Translations under genes and position numbers: made by a program
In this document: piece after piece, positions 53,694-62,705 of the stretch
Position numbering within the stretch: the first letter of the stretch is position 1
How the letters are laid out: every line of letters begins with the position of its first letter
Source: Arsenophonus fragariae
GTDB taxonomy: Bacteria > Pseudomonadota > Gammaproteobacteria > Enterobacterales > Enterobacteriaceae
DNA: 64,000 nucleotides
Direction: 5' to 3'
NCBI GenBank assembly: GCA_047291315.1
Contig: JBDPYZ010000008.1
Location: 1-64,000, forward strand
The notes under the pieces: model-generated
What the model was told of the DNA's origin: nothing
What the model saw: only the letters and a program-made list of their open reading frames with translations
The model's database searches: none

Positions 53694-54041
53694 TTAAAAA
53701 TGATCAATCGCTTGATTTAATATCTGTTTTAACCGACAAGCAGAAGTAATATGGCAAAAATCACTACAGCAATTTACTAATGCCAGAGGCTCTAAGAGAC
53801 GAACAACCTCACCTATTCTGATCTGATCAGCTGGCTTGCCTAAGTGAATCCCACCATTTTTTCCTCTCACCGCAGCAACAAGTCCAACTCTGCTTAACTG
53901 ATTAATAATTTTCACCATATGATTACGCGAGACACCATAAACATTAGTGACTTCAGTAATATTAGTCATTTTATCCTTAGGTAGTGACACCATATAAATC
54001 AATGCTCTTAAACCATAATCAGTAAAACTTGTTAACTCCAC
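53694..54041 (-). CDS. nsrR: Nitric-oxide-sensing repressor NsrR, carboxyl-truncated
   Basis: Rrf2-family repressor with an iron-sulfur cluster that reacts with nitric oxide and controls NO-detoxifying genes. 115 residues against 141. The winged helix (SFTDYGLRALIYMVSLP, YGVSRNHMVKIINQLS, VRGKNGGIHLGKPADQIR) and the three cluster cysteines (NCCSDFCHITSACRLK) are intact, but a TAA after AIDHF removes the last ~25 residues, the end helix near the dimer interface, whose text survives in frame. It might be impaired or a very young pseudogene. It heads the nsrR-rnr-rlmB operon. Confidence 0.88.
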   Translation of the reverse strand: MELTSFTDYGLRALIYMVSLPKDKMTNITEVTNVYGVSRNHMVKIINQLSRVGLVAAVRGKNGGIHLGKPADQIRIGEVVRLLEPLALVNCCSDFCHITSACRLKQILNQAIDHF

Positions 54042-54184
54042 ATTAACCTCTGGCTATAAAACAAAAATGGAAGGACAGCTTTTTGACATTATTTCATCTA
54101 GTTATATCTATTATGTAAATTTTTATCATATTAAGCAAAATTGAACAGTAAATCAGGTAACATTAATTACTAGATATAAAAATA

Positions 54185-54204
54185 ACGCCTGAATATTCAG
54201 GCGT
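54185..54204 (-). terminator. Terminator after purA
   Basis: Perfect palindrome with arms ACGCCTGAAT / ATTCAGGCGT followed on the minus strand by TATTTTTAT, 32 bases after the purA stop. Confidence 0.85.
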
Positions 54205-54236
54205 CACTCATTGAGCGATATTGTTTGACGGTAAAA

Positions 54237-55535
54237 TTATGCATCAAAAGGATCTAGTAATATCATGGTTTCAGAACGATCAGGTCCAGTCGAAATAATA
54301 TCTATTGGGATCCTGGTTAATTCCTCAATCCGTTTAATATAATCAATTGCTGCTTTAGGTAATTGATTATACTCTTTTACCCCAAAAGTACTTTCACTCC
54401 AGCCTGGTAAAGTTTCATATATCGGTTCTAAACCTTCCCATTCTTCTGCCGTTAACGGTGTTATTGTCATTTCAATACCATCTGGTTTGCGATAAGCAAC
54501 ACAAAGTTTCACTTCATCCAAACCGTCTAATACATCTAACTTAGTTAAACAGAAACCGGAAATAGAATTGATTTGAACCGCTCGGTTAATAACAACGATA
54601 TCTAACCAACCCGTACGGCGGCAACGACCTGTTGTTGCACCAAATTCCTGCCCTTTTTCACGCAGGTATTCGCCTGTTTCATCTGACAACTCTGTGGGAA
54701 AAGGACCGCCACCAACACGAGTAGAATAAGCTTTCAATATTCCTAAAACATAATCAATATAGCGCGGACCTAAGCCAGAACCAGTAGCAACGCCACCCGC
54801 TGTTGTGTTTGATGAAGTCACATAGGGATAAGTACCATGATCAATATCCAGCAATGTTCCCTGTGCCCCTTCATACATTACCAATTCGCCTTTTTTATGC
54901 GCTTTATATAACAAATCAGCAACATCAACGGTCATCACAGTCAAAATATCAGCGATAACCATAATATCATCTAATATTTTTTGGTAATCGATTGCAGGCG
55001 CTTTATAATAATTCACTAATTGAAAATTATGGTAATCAACAATTTCTCTAAGTTTGACTGGAAACGTTTTTTTATTAAACAGATCACCAACACGTAATCC
55101 ACGGCGGGCAACTTTATCTTCATAAGCGGGGCCAATGCCGCGGCCGGTCGTTCCTATCGCTTTCGCGCCTCGCGCTTTTTCACGCGCATTATCTAAAGCA
55201 ACATGATAGGGCAAGATTAATGGACAAGCTGCGGAAATTCCGAGGCGTTCACGTACTGGCACGCCACACGCTTCCAATTTTTTCATTTCATCCATTAATG
55301 CATCAGGTGCTAGCACCACACCATTGCCAATGACGCTTATGACATTTTCACGCAGAATACCTGATGGGATAAGATGGAGAACAGTTTTTTCACCATTTAC
55401 CACAAGAGTATGACCAGCATTATGACCACCTTGATAACGAACAACATACTTAGCACGTTCAGTTAGTAAATCAACTATTTTGCCTTTACCTTCGTCACCC
55501 CACTGAGTACCTAATACGACAACGTTTTTACCCAT
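54237..55535 (-). CDS. purA: Adenylosuccinate synthetase
   Basis: First committed step from IMP to AMP, using GTP and aspartate. 432 residues from MGKNVVVLGTQWGDEGKGK (55535), the E. coli length; a GTG four codons earlier is less likely. GDEGKGKIVD is the phosphate loop, GHNAGHT the IMP/catalytic region, and GTTGRGIGPAYEDK, EGAQGTLLDIDHGTYPYVTS and TKLDVLDGL are conserved blocks. yjeT, which lies between hflC and purA in E. coli, is missing here. Confidence 0.97.
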   Translation of the reverse strand: MGKNVVVLGTQWGDEGKGKIVDLLTERAKYVVRYQGGHNAGHTLVVNGEKTVLHLIPSGILRENVISVIGNGVVLAPDALMDEMKKLEACGVPVRERLGISAACPLILPYHVALDNAREKARGAKAIGTTGRGIGPAYEDKVARRGLRVGDLFNKKTFPVKLREIVDYHNFQLVNYYKAPAIDYQKILDDIMVIADILTVMTVDVADLLYKAHKKGELVMYEGAQGTLLDIDHGTYPYVTSSNTTAGGVATGSGLGPRYIDYVLGILKAYSTRVGGGPFPTELSDETGEYLREKGQEFGATTGRCRRTGWLDIVVINRAVQINSISGFCLTKLDVLDGLDEVKLCVAYRKPDGIEMTITPLTAEEWEGLEPIYETLPGWSESTFGVKEYNQLPKAAIDYIKRIEELTRIPIDIISTGPDRSETMILLDPFDA

Positions 55536-55643
55536 TTCAAAATTCACTCGATTGCTTAAAAAAGAATTCTAACATTTGAATCATTAGCTGCCAGCAATTT
55601 TTATAACACCAATACCTCTTTTCATGACAATCTTAACACATTA

Positions 55644-55664
55644 AAGCCCGCCTAATGCGGGCTT
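55644..55664 (-). terminator. Terminator after hflC
   Basis: AAGCCCGC-loop-GCGGGCTT, 8-bp stem with a 5-base loop, 44 bases after the hflC stop; TTAA follows on the minus strand. Confidence 0.75.
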
Positions 55665-55707
55665 ATCTAAAGTTATTTGGCAATCATTTCGTTTATCTTT
55701 TAAATGA

Positions 55708-56715
55708 TCACTGTACTGCTCTTTGTTTTGTTGGTGCTCGCATATAGCGGAAAAAGTCCGTATCTGGGCTTAATACCATCACATCATCACCATTTTTACT
55801 AAAACTCTTCTCGTATGCCCGCAAACTACGAATGAAAGCATAAAAATCAGGATCTTTATTAAATGCATCAGCAAATAGTTTAGTCGCCATCGCATCGCCT
55901 TCACCATGTAATCTCAGTGCAGTACGCTCCGCTTCTGCCAATGTTTCGGTCACTGTTTTATCTGCTACTGCACGGATTTTCACTGCTTCTTCTTGACCTT
56001 GTGAACGATGCTGACGCGCTACAGCCTCTCGTTCAGCACGCATACGCTGATATATCGCTTCCGAAACTTCACTTGGTAATTCAATACGTTTGATACGAAC
56101 ATCAACAACTTCAATCCCTAACGCAGCCATGCTGTTTGGATTAACAACAGGCGAATCACCTTTAATCTCTTTATCAAAACGCGCTGCTGCCGAGACAATA
56201 GCCTGATCAGCCTCTTTTGTCGCTTCAGTATCTGATACCGAACCTTTATTAAGTGCATCACGTACATCGACAGTCAAGCGCCCACGCGAATCTGTAATAA
56301 TATCTTTCACATTTAAACGTCCAAATTCTGAACGCAGGCGATCACTAAATTTACGTTTCAGTAAAGTTTCAGCTTGATAAGGATTACCTCCACCGGTCGC
56401 AACATAGTAACGACTAAAATCAGTAATTCGCCATTTTAAATAAGAATCAACCATTAAATCTTTATTTTCTCTAGTCAGATAGCGATCTGCCTGAACATTT
56501 AATGTCTGAATACGCGCATCGAGCATTTTTACCATTTCAATAAATGGTATTTTTAGATGCAAACCTGGTTCATAAATAATGGGTTTATTTTCACTCTCAC
56601 GTACAACCTTACCAAACCTTATAACGATGCCTCTTTCTGTTTGTTGAACTGTAAAAATTGACATATACAACACAACTAATGTAGCAACAATAATAACAAT
56701 CACTGATTTACGCAT
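55708..56715 (-). CDS. hflC: FtsH-modulating SPFH protein HflC
   Basis: Inner-membrane protein of the SPFH (prohibitin) family that, with HflK, forms a cage around FtsH and limits its access to membrane substrates. 335 residues (E. coli 334). A single amino-terminal membrane helix (VIVIIVATLVVLYMSIFTV) is followed by the SPFH domain (QQTERGIVIRFGKV) and a coiled coil (REAVARQHRSQGQEEAVKIR). Starts 3 bases after hflK. Confidence 0.97.
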   Translation of the reverse strand: MRKSVIVIIVATLVVLYMSIFTVQQTERGIVIRFGKVVRESENKPIIYEPGLHLKIPFIEMVKMLDARIQTLNVQADRYLTRENKDLMVDSYLKWRITDFSRYYVATGGGNPYQAETLLKRKFSDRLRSEFGRLNVKDIITDSRGRLTVDVRDALNKGSVSDTEATKEADQAIVSAAARFDKEIKGDSPVVNPNSMAALGIEVVDVRIKRIELPSEVSEAIYQRMRAEREAVARQHRSQGQEEAVKIRAVADKTVTETLAEAERTALRLHGEGDAMATKLFADAFNKDPDFYAFIRSLRAYEKSFSKNGDDVMVLSPDTDFFRYMRAPTKQRAVQ

Positions 56716-56717
56716 AA

Positions 56718-57935
56718 TTATTGTCTCCCTACACGAATTGGGTTACTACCCCGAGCATTGTCCCGCGCACCATAGCTATATGAATAAGGTGATTCAGTAG
56801 AAATATCTTGTTGTTGAATAACCTTAGGAGGCGTTACTTTCTGTACATCGGTTGTTTTATTATTTGTTCCATTGCGTAAAATTTGTTCTAATGGCAATAC
56901 TAACATACTATTGCTCTTGTCGTTAACAATGACCTTACGCGTATTACTTAGTACTCGTTCCATTGCTTCAATATATAAACGCTCACGAGTAATTTGAGGA
57001 GCAGCTCGATATTCCGGCAATATTTTGGCAAAACTAGCCACTTCACCTTCAGCCTTGAAAACAACACTTGACTTATAAGCCGTCGCTTCTTCAATCAATT
57101 TCTGCGCATTACCTTTTGCTAATGGTAGGACTTCATTACGATATGCTTGAGCTTCACGAATGGTCTTCTGTTCTTCTTCTCGTGCTGCAATAACATCATC
57201 AAATGCAGCTTTAACCGCTTCCGGTGGACGAGCAACCTGGAAGTTAACATCTAATATTGTTATACCCATATTATAAGGTTTTATCGTATTCTCTAACTCT
57301 TTCTGTGTTTCATCACGGATAAAAGCACGTTTCGTCGTCAACACCTGTTCCATTGCTGACTGACCAATAATCCCACGTACTGCGCTATCTGTTGCTTGAC
57401 GTAAACCGTTATCCGGGTTAGTTACATTAAATAAATATTGAGCAGGATCTGTTACTCGATACTGAACGTTCATTTCTACTTGAATAACATTTTCATCCGA
57501 AGTTAACATCATACCATTAGTAGCTTGCTCACGTACGGTTTCAACATTAACCGGAATGACTTTTTCAATAAAATTCTGCTTCCAATTTAAACCAGGTTCA
57601 ACAGTATAACTATATTTACCAAAACGGAAAACAACACCACGATCACTCTCTTTTATCGTATAAAAACCACTTGCAGCCCAGATAATAACAAGCGCTGCAA
57701 TAATAAATGCGATAAAACGGCCGTTTATATTTGCACCATTTTGATTACTCGAACCATTTCTACCTTTATTATTCCCACCTAAACCACCAAGTTTGCGACT
57801 TAACTTGCGGAACAGATCGTCAAGATCGGTTGTCCCCTTTTTCCGATTACCTTTATTACCACTGGAGTTGCCGCTATTGCTGCTTCCCCACGGGTCGCGG
57901 TCCTGTCCGTTATTACCGGGCTGATTCCACGCCAT
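56718..57935 (-). CDS. hflK: FtsH-modulating SPFH protein HflK
   Basis: Partner of HflC. 405 residues (E. coli 419). The amino end is Gly/Asn-rich (MAWNQPGNNGQDRDPWGSS) and cytoplasmic, then a membrane helix (FIAFIIAALVIIWAASGFY), the SPFH domain (IKESDRGVVFRFGKYS, then VQYRVTDPAQYLFNV) and a coiled coil with AREEEQKTIREAQAYRN. It is the first intact gene after broken hflX in what is normally the hfq-hflX-hflK-hflC operon. ftsH is intact elsewhere in the window, so the complex could form. Confidence 0.97.
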   Translation of the reverse strand: MAWNQPGNNGQDRDPWGSSNSGNSSGNKGNRKKGTTDLDDLFRKLSRKLGGLGGNNKGRNGSSNQNGANINGRFIAFIIAALVIIWAASGFYTIKESDRGVVFRFGKYSYTVEPGLNWKQNFIEKVIPVNVETVREQATNGMMLTSDENVIQVEMNVQYRVTDPAQYLFNVTNPDNGLRQATDSAVRGIIGQSAMEQVLTTKRAFIRDETQKELENTIKPYNMGITILDVNFQVARPPEAVKAAFDDVIAAREEEQKTIREAQAYRNEVLPLAKGNAQKLIEEATAYKSSVVFKAEGEVASFAKILPEYRAAPQITRERLYIEAMERVLSNTRKVIVNDKSNSMLVLPLEQILRNGTNNKTTDVQKVTPPKVIQQQDISTESPYSYSYGARDNARGSNPIRVGRQ

Positions 57936-58019
57936 GTTATAGCTCCATTCGTTATGATTGGTTTTTCAGGGTTAAGAGCAAAATATTTACTCTTAATTTG
58001 TTCAATTTATTGACCCCAT

Positions 58020-59306
58020 TTAATATGTTGACTTAACAATGTAGTCAAGTAAAGGTTGTTCTTGCTTACAAAGTCTTTGCCAGTCAAACATGGGCAGCTT
58101 CAGTTCAAACTTGATACTGCCATCTTTATCCATTTCTTCACATTCGATTGCCTGAAGTTGATAAAATCGACTGCGCAAACGACCCGCTTCTAGCGGTAAA
58201 CGCAATTCATAGTGTGCAATTTCACCAGAAAGACGTTCTGTCAGCGCCTGTAATAATGGAATTCCTTCACCTGTTTGAGCTAAGAGCCAGACCCCAATAG
58301 GGATATTATTCTCATCACGATCAATGCGGGGGGGGAGTAAACCCATTCAACATGTCAATTTTATTCATGACTAACAGCGCTGGAATTTCATTAGCTTCAA
58401 TTTTTTCTAATACACTTTCAACTGCTCGGATATTTTATTCCATACGGTTATCCGCAGCATCGACAACATGCGATAATAAACTGGCTTCACGTGTTTCCTG
58501 CAATGTTGCTTTAAAATACAGCGACAAGATCGTGAAGAAGATGATGAATAAAACCTACAGTATCAGCCAACACTATCGCTCCAACATCATTTATATCAAT
58601 ACTAATGTAGGATCTAACGTCGCAAATAATTGATCTGCTGCATACACTTCAGACTTTGTCATTTGATTAAACAGACTAGACTTACCTACATTAGTGTAAC
58701 CTACCAATGATATTGTGGGAATACCCGCTTTACTTCTAGCTTGTCTACCCTGCTCTCTCTGTTTTTCAAACTTAGCCAACCGAGAAAGAATTTGCCTAAT
58801 TTTACCTCGGATCAATCGACGATCCGTTTCAAGTTGAGCTTCACCAGGTCCACGCAGGCCGATCTCCCTCCACCACCTTTCTATCGTTCTAGATGAATCC
58901 AGCCACGTACCAAACGGGTAAAATATGCCTTAACTGAGCCTAATTCAACTTGTAACTTGCCTTTGTGTGTACGTGCGCGTTACGCAAATATATCTAAAAT
59001 CAAACCTATACGATCAATAACTCGACACTGACATAATAGCTCAAGATTTCTTTCTTAGGCTGGGCTTAAAGTATAATCAAAAAGAACTAAATCAGCATTA
59101 CTGACTTTAACAGCTACTGCGATTGCTTCCGCTTTACCCTCACCAACAAAATATTTAGCCTACGGTGATTTGCGATTACCTGTACTGACTTAATGCCCGC
59201 AAAGATGACTAATGATTCAAATTCAATGAGGTTTTCAGTATCTTTTTCATTAGAAAAAAGCATACACCAGAACAGCTAATTCTCCACCTTCATGTCTATC
59301 AAACAA
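58020..59306 (-). pseudogene. hflX: Decayed ribosome-rescue GTPase HflX
   Basis: HflX splits stalled ribosomes after heat stress. The remnant starts LFDRHEGGELAVLVYAFF near 59306 (AGGAG upstream), followed by stops. The G domain piece (58815-58591) has SRLAKFEKQREQGRQARSKA and the P loop GYTNVGKSSLFNQM, then YAADQLFATLDPTL. Next pieces are broken around 58350-58590, and the carboxyl domain (58346-58020) has PPRIDRDENN, ALTERLSGEIAHYELRLP and RSRFYQLQAIE. At least four frameshifts or stops. A run of eight C residues (coding strand) is at 58335-58328. Confidence 0.94.
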
Positions 59307-59348
59307 AAGCACAACTCCTTAGACTTAAAAAATATCAAACATGCAAAA

Positions 59349-59376
59349 TACAAGTAAAGGGAACTTTACCTGTATT
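59349..59376 (-). terminator. Terminator after hfq
   Basis: On the minus strand ACAGGTAAAG-TTCC-CTTTACTTGT forms a stem with one mismatch, followed by ATTTTG, 25 bases after the hfq stop and before the hflX remnant. Confidence 0.65.
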
Positions 59377-59400
59377 TTTTTGTTCAAATAATCAACTGAA

Positions 59401-59697
59401 TTATTCAGTCGCATCACTATCCTGTGGAACTGCCACATTACCTGTACTGTAATTACCTAGGCCTGTATTATCCCCTTGATTACTATGGTGAGATACATGA
59501 CGAGAAGGTACTACAGTAGAAATAGCATGCTTATATACCATTTGGCTTACTGTGTTTTTCAGTAAAATAACAAATTGGTCAAATGATTCGATTTGACCTT
59601 GTAATTTAATGCCATTGACCAAATAAATGGAAACCGAAACCCTTTCACGACGTAACGTGTTTAGGAACGGATCTTGCAAAGATTGCCCCTTAGCCAT
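59401..59697 (-). CDS. hfq: RNA chaperone Hfq
   Basis: Hexameric Sm-like protein that pairs small RNAs with mRNAs. 98 residues (E. coli 102). The Sm1 motif (VSIYLVNGIKLQGQIESFD) and Sm2 motif (QMVYKHAISTVVPSR, with YKH) are intact, and the amino end MAKGQSLQDPFLNTLRRER is invariant. The tail is Asn/Gly-rich and shows an acidic end (DSDATE). miaA lies upstream and hflX (dead) downstream. Confidence 0.98.
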   Translation of the reverse strand: MAKGQSLQDPFLNTLRRERVSVSIYLVNGIKLQGQIESFDQFVILLKNTVSQMVYKHAISTVVPSRHVSHHSNQGDNTGLGNYSTGNVAVPQDSDATE

Positions 59698-59806
59698 TCT
59701 CTATTTTCCTTATTTTGTTGTTTTTAACTAAGAACCTTTATGGTTCGAAAAAATTAACCACTCAAAAAATTGTGTCTTTATCACCAATTGTACATAAATA
59801 GCAAAC

Positions 59807-60748
59807 CTATGCACTAATAACATTCAATATTGTGTTAAGAATTCCCTTAATATCATCGCCATCGAGTCTATGCACGTTTTTCCATCCTCTTAACCATGTA
59901 ATTTGACGTTTAGCCAATTGACGTGTTGCACATATACTACGATAAACCATTTCATCATAGTTGATATCGCCAGACAAATATGACCACATCTGACGATAAC
60001 CAACAGAACGAATAGCAGGTAGATCCTCATGTAGATCCCCCCTAGCATAAAGAGTACTAACTTCATCCCCAAAACCTGCACCCAACATTTTTAGAAAACG
60101 CATCTCGATGCGTTGACGGAGAATTTTACGATCTTGCGGTGAAATCGCAAACTGTAACACATTATAAGGTAATTCTGCCTCTACAATTTCAGTTAATTCT
60201 GTCAGGCTCTTCCCGGAAACTAAGAAAACCTCCAAGGCACGAGACAATCGTTGAGGATCATTAGGATGGATTTTAGCTGCCGATATAGGATCAACCTCTT
60301 GCAAACGTTTATAAATTGCACCCCAACCAAATTGCTTCGCTTGCATTTCAATTTCTGCCCGAATTTTAACATCGGCTGAAGGTAACGGTGACAACCCATC
60401 TAGCAACGCTTTAAAATATAGCATAGTCCCTCCAACGAGTAAGGGAATACGGCCTGATGCGACAATTTTTTTCATTTCTAATAAAGCATCACGTCGAAAA
60501 TCTGCCACAGAATAAGACTGTGAAGGATCTAAGATGTCAATCAATCGGTGTGGAGCAGTTTGTTGCTCTTCCTGTGTTGGTTTCGCTGTTCCTATATCCA
60601 TACCACGATAAATTAAAGCAGAATCTACACTAATTATTTCAATTGGTAATTTTTGACGTAATGCCATTGCCAATGCTGTCTTTCCCGACGCCGTTGGCCC
60701 CATTATAAAAATCGCTTTCGGTTTATGTTGAAAAATTTGTTTACTCAT
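59807..60748 (-). CDS. miaA: tRNA dimethylallyltransferase MiaA
   Basis: Adds the isopentenyl group to A37 of tRNAs that read codons starting with U. 313 residues (E. coli 316). P loop GPTASGKTALA, SVDSALIYRGMDIGTAKP, PHRLIDILDP and LPLVGGTMLYFKALLDGLSP-type region (IPLLVGGTMLYFKALLDG) are present, and RQLAKRQITWLRGW near the end. It overlaps the mutL stop by 8 bases, the same coupled order as in E. coli. Confidence 0.97.
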   Translation of the reverse strand: MSKQIFQHKPKAIFIMGPTASGKTALAMALRQKLPIEIISVDSALIYRGMDIGTAKPTQEEQQTAPHRLIDILDPSQSYSVADFRRDALLEMKKIVASGRIPLLVGGTMLYFKALLDGLSPLPSADVKIRAEIEMQAKQFGWGAIYKRLQEVDPISAAKIHPNDPQRLSRALEVFLVSGKSLTELTEIVEAELPYNVLQFAISPQDRKILRQRIEMRFLKMLGAGFGDEVSTLYARGDLHEDLPAIRSVGYRQMWSYLSGDINYDEMVYRSICATRQLAKRQITWLRGWKNVHRLDGDDIKGILNTILNVISA

Positions 60749-62684
60749 GGGTTAAAGCCGTTATCACCGATTCAAAATCAATTAGTTGTAGTAATGTTTT
60801 CGGTGATTCTTTAACTAATTCAGGGTAAACCCGCTCAAGATCAGCTAATAACTGAACCCCTTGTGCAACCGTCCACACTTGTTTTTCATTTACTAAATGA
60901 TCTGCTAACCAAATAACTAATTCCTTCACCTGGCAAGAAGTATTTTGAGCAAGATATTTCAATAGTTTTGGAAATAGTTCAGCTAAATTTTGCGATCTCA
61001 AGGGACAAGACACACCACTAATTGTTGCTTTCTTATGAGAAATATTGATGTCAAAACCTAATGTACTTAATAATACTTTTACTCGATAAAAAGTTTCAAT
61101 TTCCTTCTCTGTTAATGCGAGATTTACTGGTATAAGTAAGGGTTGAGATTTTAATCCTTTATCAGTAGGAATTAATTGACTTCGTTTCAAATATCGCTCA
61201 GCTTCCGCTAATGATAACAAACTTATTCCAAATGATGATTCAATAAATGCGAAATTTTTAGAATAAATTGTTAGTATTTTACCAAATGTATAATTTTTAT
61301 CATTTTTTTCTACAAAAACCGATTTTACTGCTATTTTCTCAGTTTTTATGGGTTTTCGCTCTGGAAAAAGTGGGGGGGATTCTTGTTTACATGGCTCATT
61401 TTGCATCAATTGCTGATAAAGCTCACCTTGTTTTTTGTTATAAATTTTTTTAGCTATTTTTCCATTATTGTAACAAGAAAATGATGTAGTCTCAGATGGC
61501 AAAATTTGGCTACTTGCACTTAATTTTGTTATTGTTTCCATTTCTTGCTCTTCAAGAACTAAATGCTGCTTTGAATCATCTGAGGCAAAAAAATTTTCAC
61601 CAGCAGCTAAACGATTTTGCAATCCTAAAACAGTATGAGTTTCCTGTTTTGAACTATCAGCTACTTGATTAAATTGTTTTTGGTTTTGTTGTTGGCTTAA
61701 TACCGTGTTCACACCCTGATATACAAAATCATGAACCAATCTTGCTTGGTGAAAACGGACTTCCTGTTTAGCTGGGTGAACATTAACATCAACATAGTGA
61801 GGATCAATATTTAAATAAAGCACATAAGCCGCTTGCTGTTCTTCTTGCAGACGATCAGCATAGGCCTGACGAATTGCATGATTGATTAATCGATCGCGCA
61901 TCATGCGCCCATTAACATAACAATATTGAATTTCAGCTGCCTTACCTAAATAGGGATTAGTTATCCAGCCTTTAATTGCTAAATCACCATGTTGCCAACA
62001 TAATTTCAGCACATTTTGCATAAAAATACTGCCGCAAATAGCAGCCAGTCGCCGTTCATATTGCTCTTCATTATTTGTCGCTCGATACTGGCGAACTAAT
62101 TTACCATTATGATGTAAGTTGATCGCAACATCGAAACGCGCTAACGCTATTCTACGTACAACCTCATCAATATGGTTAAATTCGGTTTTTTCCGTGCGTA
62201 AAAATTTACGTCGAGCCGGCGTATTATAAAACAGATCAAGAACTTCAACTGTTGTTCCTATTGGATGAGCGGCAGGTTTTAGCGTAACATTCATCTCACG
62301 CCCTTCAGCATAAGCTTGCCAGGCTTCTGTTTGTGTCTTGATGCGTGAAGTTAGTATTAAACGAGAAACAGAACTAATACTAGCAAGCGCTTCTCCTCTA
62401 AATCCCATACTCATAATAGCGGCAAGATCTTCTAGCGTAGCTATTTTGCTAGTAGCATGTCGCTCCAACGCTAGTGTTAAATCTTCTTTGGCGATACCAC
62501 TACCATTATCATGGATACGGATAAGTTTTGCACCACCACGCTCAATTTCAATATCAATACGATTAGCACCTGCGTCAAGACTATTTTCGACTAACTCTTT
62601 CACAACCGATGATGGGCGTTCAACAACTTCACCCGCAGCAATTTGATTAGCTAACTGAGGAGAAAGAATTTGTATCGCTGACAT
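60741..62684 (-). CDS. mutL: DNA mismatch repair protein MutL
   Basis: ATPase that links MutS to MutH and helicase in mismatch repair. 647 residues (E. coli 615). The GHKL ATPase is complete: VVKELVENSLDAGA, DNGSGI, GFRGEALASI and the transducer domain with VNVHPAKQEVRF; a long low-complexity linker (about residues 335-450) is followed by the dimerisation domain. No sign of inactivation, so the gene decay seen in this window need not come from loss of MutL itself. Confidence 0.97.
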   Translation of the reverse strand: MSAIQILSPQLANQIAAGEVVERPSSVVKELVENSLDAGANRIDIEIERGGAKLIRIHDNGSGIAKEDLTLALERHATSKIATLEDLAAIMSMGFRGEALASISSVSRLILTSRIKTQTEAWQAYAEGREMNVTLKPAAHPIGTTVEVLDLFYNTPARRKFLRTEKTEFNHIDEVVRRIALARFDVAINLHHNGKLVRQYRATNNEEQYERRLAAICGSIFMQNVLKLCWQHGDLAIKGWITNPYLGKAAEIQYCYVNGRMMRDRLINHAIRQAYADRLQEEQQAAYVLYLNIDPHYVDVNVHPAKQEVRFHQARLVHDFVYQGVNTVLSQQQNQKQFNQVADSSKQETHTVLGLQNRLAAGENFFASDDSKQHLVLEEQEMETITKLSASSQILPSETTSFSCYNNGKIAKKIYNKKQGELYQQLMQNEPCKQESPPLFPERKPIKTEKIAVKSVFVEKNDKNYTFGKILTIYSKNFAFIESSFGISLLSLAEAERYLKRSQLIPTDKGLKSQPLLIPVNLALTEKEIETFYRVKVLLSTLGFDINISHKKATISGVSCPLRSQNLAELFPKLLKYLAQNTSCQVKELVIWLADHLVNEKQVWTVAQGVQLLADLERVYPELVKESPKTLLQLIDFESVITALTHE

Positions 62685-62705
62685 AATGACCTCTGTCGCA
62701 TTCCA

